Below, one piece after another: positions 6,548-8,152 of a stretch of 8,152 nucleotides of DNA (position 1 is the stretch's first letter; each line of letters starts with the position of its first letter). The stretch is from Spirochaeta sp. (GTDB lineage: Bacteria; Spirochaetota; Spirochaetia; DSM-27196; Alkalispirochaetaceae). A program made the translations under genes and the position numbers. The notes below the pieces were generated by a model. The model was not told where the DNA came from. It was given only the letters and a program-made list of their open reading frames with translations, and ran no database searches. Where the stretch lies: contig SKHA01000013.1 of NCBI GenBank assembly GCA_007117185.1, positions 1-8,152 of the forward strand. Direction: 5' to 3'.

Positions 6548-7111
6548 GTGCTTCACCTTCCTGTCCGCTGGCTGCTGACTCCTGATGGTCCGTGGCAGGA
6601 GACCGTCGCAGAGATCGAAGCCGCCGCGGCACGTCGCGGCGGCGGACCGGCGGGGGGGGTGATGGTCAGCGTCTGGGATGGCTCGGCCGGTCCGGAGGTC
6701 GCTCCGCTGCCGCATGAGGGGCCGCTGCTGCTGCTCGGGGGCGGGCCCTTCGCGCGGTTTGCTCGTCCTGCGGCGGCCCACCTCTTTTCGCCGACGGCAC
6801 CGGAGCTTTGGGCGGCGATCCTGGCACTGGCGCAGGGTTTTTCACTACTTGCCCCGGAACGAAACACATCGATAATCAGTACCGCCGAGACTCGGCGAAA
6901 CGATCCGCTCCCGCGGCAGGTGACGGTGCGGGAGCAGCAGGTCCTGGAATGTATCGCCCGGGGGCTGCCGAACAAAGCAATCGCGGTTGAACTGGAAATT
7001 GGTCTGGGCACGGTCAAATTCCACCTGTCGCACCTGATGGAGAAGTTCGCCGTCCAGAACCGCGCCGAACTGGTGATGGCGGCGGCACGGGAAGGCTACC
7101 TCACGGTATAG
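6548..7111 (+). CDS. LuxR/NarL-type transcriptional regulator with a degenerate, shortened N-terminal domain
   Basis: The last 63 of 187 residues are a GerE/LuxR helix-turn-helix: TVREQQVLECIARGLPNKAIAVELEIGLGTVKFHLSHLMEKF (126-167), ending in RAELVMAAAREGY. This domain binds DNA as a dimer in response regulators such as NarL. The N-terminal part of about 105 residues looks like a worn response-regulator receiver: WLLTPDG in place of the first strand and acidic pair, and AHLFSPTAPELWAAILALAQGFSLLAPE matching the usual end of a receiver (GYLLKDAPPEEL...). No convincing phospho-acceptor Asp or conserved Lys is present, so phosphorylation is unlikely. GTG at 6548 is the only possible early start, because an in-frame TAA at 6536 is the stop of the binding protein; the gap is 9 bases with no Shine-Dalgarno, suggesting reinitiation. 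Its position implies it reports on or controls the transporter operon (inference). Confidence 0.8.
   Translation: MLHLPVRWLLTPDGPWQETVAEIEAAAARRGGGPAGGVMVSVWDGSAGPEVAPLPHEGPLLLLGGGPFARFARPAAAHLFSPTAPELWAAILALAQGFSLLAPERNTSIISTAETRRNDPLPRQVTVREQQVLECIARGLPNKAIAVELEIGLGTVKFHLSHLMEKFAVQNRAELVMAAAREGYLTV
6620..6643. repeat. 9-bp GC inverted repeat inside the regulator gene
   Basis: Arms GCCGCCGCG (6620-6628) and CGCGGCGGC (6635-6643) flank GCACGT. It encodes the Ala/Arg/Gly run AAAARRGGG near the N-terminus of the LuxR-type protein. It may only reflect GC-rich codons for simple protein sequence, but the RNA hairpin would be strong. Confidence 0.6.
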
Positions 7112-7207
7112 TTCCTGTCCACCGCCGTGTAACTCCTGCCGGACCCGGGTCATCCGGCCAGGGAATACCGGCCGAAAAGCCGGCTGGTCGCCCGCTGCCG
7201 CTCCGGC
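7112..7207. other. Intergenic region with two GC-rich hairpins; possible weak terminator of the transporter operon
   Basis: The gap between the regulator and the HtrA-like gene holds two inverted repeats. The first has arms GCCGGA (7138-7143) and TCCGGC (7153-7158). The second has CCGGC (7168-7172) and GCCGG (7179-7183) around CGAAAA, and can be lengthened by CCAG (7158-7161) pairing with CTGG (7184-7187) across a one-sided 6-base bulge. The two structures share bases at 7158 and so are mutually exclusive if fully formed. No T-tract follows either one, so intrinsic termination is doubtful. Confidence 0.45.
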
Positions 7208-7213
7208 TATTCT
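7208..7213 (+). promoter_or_regulatory. -10 element of the HtrA-like gene (likely leaderless)
   Basis: TATTCT lies 6 bases before the ATG at 7220, the same spacing as the thioesterase promoter, and no Shine-Dalgarno is present. A weak -35 candidate is TGGTCG (7185-7190), 17 bases upstream. Those bases also form the distal arm of the upstream hairpin. Confidence 0.45.
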
Positions 7214-7219
7214 TTGTTC

Positions 7220-8107
7220 ATGAAACTGTACGAACTTTCCCAGGAGATTGCGGAGTTGTACCGGAAGATCCGCCACGGCGTGGTGCGGGTGCGACAGCTG
7301 GATGAAGCCGGTGAGGTCATCGCGGAGGCAAGTGGCACGCTGTGGACGCAGGCGGGGATCATCGTCACCGTATCCCATCCCTTCGACGACCCGGAGCGGA
7401 TCGTGGTGATCCACGGAGACGACGCTCCGGTGACAGCCACGGCACGCGGCTGGGATAACCGTTACGACCTTGCAGTGCTGGAAGTGGAAGGTACCAGTCT
7501 CTCGGCGTGGACCGACTGGACGGAACTGGAGACGGTCAACCCCGGCGAACTGGTCTTCTCGTTGGGGTACGGGGAGATCCGACCGGGTATGGTGAGCCGA
7601 ATGGTTCCGGAAGCGGTGAATCGCTGGGGGGGCGTGCTGAAACCGCGGGTAGAGGTGGATGGAACACTTGGTCCGACTCAGGCCGGTGGGCCTCTGGTGA
7701 ACAGCGCGGGTCGCTTCGTGGGTGTGAACAGTCCCGCCCCGGACTGCGGCGGCCAGACGGTGAGCTATGGCCAGCTGCAGAACCTGGTGCAGGAACTGTT
7801 GCTGCGGGGCAACCCGCAGCCGGCGTACCTGGGGGTGCGCACCGCTCCGGCGCAGACAGCTGACGGGCGGCGCGGAGTGGTGGTAACCCAGGTTGATGCG
7901 GGAAGCCCCGCGGAAGCCGCAGGAATATGCACCGGGGACGTACTGCTCACTGCCGCGGGGCGGCAGTTGGTGCATCCGCACCGGCTCTTTCTCCTGCTGC
8001 GTACGATGAAGGCGGGGGATGCGCTGGAGCTACGGGTGCGTCGTACCGGCGCGGAGCAGACACTATCCGCCACGCTCGCTGGAATCGGTCCCAACCACGA
8101 GGGGTGA
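7220..8107 (+). CDS. HtrA/DegP-like trypsin-fold protein with PDZ domain; active-site Ser replaced by Ala (probable pseudoprotease)
   Basis: This 295-residue protein has an S1C (HtrA-like) trypsin-fold domain (about 15-195) and one C-terminal PDZ domain (about 202-288). The His of IIVTVSHPFDD is H53 and the Asp of NRYDLAVLEVE is D83, with the 30-residue spacing seen in DegP. The nucleophile region aligns as VDGTLGPTQAGGPLVN against the usual TDAAINPGNSGGPLVN, so Ser is A155, and the neighbouring Gly-Asn are Thr-Gln. Proteolysis by the normal mechanism should be lost. The PDZ part starts at PAYLGVRT, with GVVVTQVDAGSPAEAAGICTGDVLL (219-243). There is no signal peptide or membrane helix; the N-terminus is an amphipathic helix, so the protein is predicted cytoplasmic, unlike most HtrA proteins. 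ATG at 7220 is preferred over TTG at 7214 because of the TATTCT spacing. A role in binding or scaffolding peptides, or a regulatory partner of an active protease, is inference. Confidence 0.88.
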   Translation: MKLYELSQEIAELYRKIRHGVVRVRQLDEAGEVIAEASGTLWTQAGIIVTVSHPFDDPERIVVIHGDDAPVTATARGWDNRYDLAVLEVEGTSLSAWTDWTELETVNPGELVFSLGYGEIRPGMVSRMVPEAVNRWGGVLKPRVEVDGTLGPTQAGGPLVNSAGRFVGVNSPAPDCGGQTVSYGQLQNLVQELLLRGNPQPAYLGVRTAPAQTADGRRGVVVTQVDAGSPAEAAGICTGDVLLTAAGRQLVHPHRLFLLLRTMKAGDALELRVRRTGAEQTLSATLAGIGPNHEG

Positions 8108-8121
8108 AGGGGCTGCGGCGG

Positions 8122-8152
8122 AAAAAAAAGAGCGCCCCCGGGGTTTAAACCC
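8122..8152. terminator. Left arm and centre of a probable bidirectional terminator, cut by the window end
   Basis: Fourteen bases after the HtrA-like stop there are eight A residues, then GAGCGCCCCCGGGG, then the perfect 12-base palindrome GGGTTTAAACCC (8141-8152). If the palindrome continues beyond the edge, its centre is at 8146/8147, and the next bases should mirror the left arm and end in a T-tract. That is the form of a terminator that works in both directions. Confidence 0.5.

Noticed and set aside
5261..6781. 506-codon minus-strand open frame across the binding protein and regulator
   Set aside because: It overlaps three well-supported genes, is full of His, Arg and Gly, and has no detectable domain.
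6845..7981. 378-codon minus-strand open frame opposite the HtrA-like gene
   Set aside because: It is antisense to recognisable trypsin-fold and PDZ motifs; its composition is that of a shadow frame.

Overview
This is a GC-rich, gene-dense stretch of an ordinary bacterial chromosome. It carries no RNA genes, mobile elements or CRISPR arrays. A Sec-type signal peptide on a soluble binding protein points to a diderm. The processed N-terminus of that protein (cleavage after LFA, then a Gly-rich, charged start) resembles solute-binding proteins of free-living spirochaetes, so a GC-rich spirochaete is my best guess, held with only moderate confidence.

Left part (1-2740, minus strand): a compact operon read from right to left. 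It encodes a small hotdog-fold acyl-CoA thioesterase, a class III (CaiB/BaiF) CoA-transferase and an amidase-signature enzyme that runs off the left edge. The last two overlap by one base (TGATG). Together they suggest metabolism of an acid or amide substrate through CoA thioesters; the substrate cannot be read from the sequence.

Middle (2741-7111, plus strand): a divergent operon for a CUT2/ribose-type ABC importer. The order is double-domain ATPase, permease, periplasmic binding protein, then a LuxR-type regulator with what looks like a shortened, acceptor-less receiver domain. The ATPase and permease overlap by 4 bases. The binding protein has the only strong Shine-Dalgarno in the window, placed in the loop of a 7-bp inverted repeat. 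The two divergent operons share a 54-bp promoter region in which both -10 hexamers lie 6-7 bases from the start codons, so both first genes look leaderless.

Right part (7112-8152): a 108-bp gap with GC-rich hairpins, then an HtrA/DegP-like protein with His and Asp in place but Ala instead of the nucleophilic Ser, no signal peptide and one PDZ domain. It is probably a cytoplasmic pseudoprotease. The window ends inside what looks like one arm plus the centre of a large terminator-like inverted repeat.

The most interesting points are the apparent pseudoprotease, the leaderless divergent promoters with a recurring TAnnnT just upstream of starts, the Shine-Dalgarno-in-loop element, and the unusual regulator in a sugar-type ABC operon.
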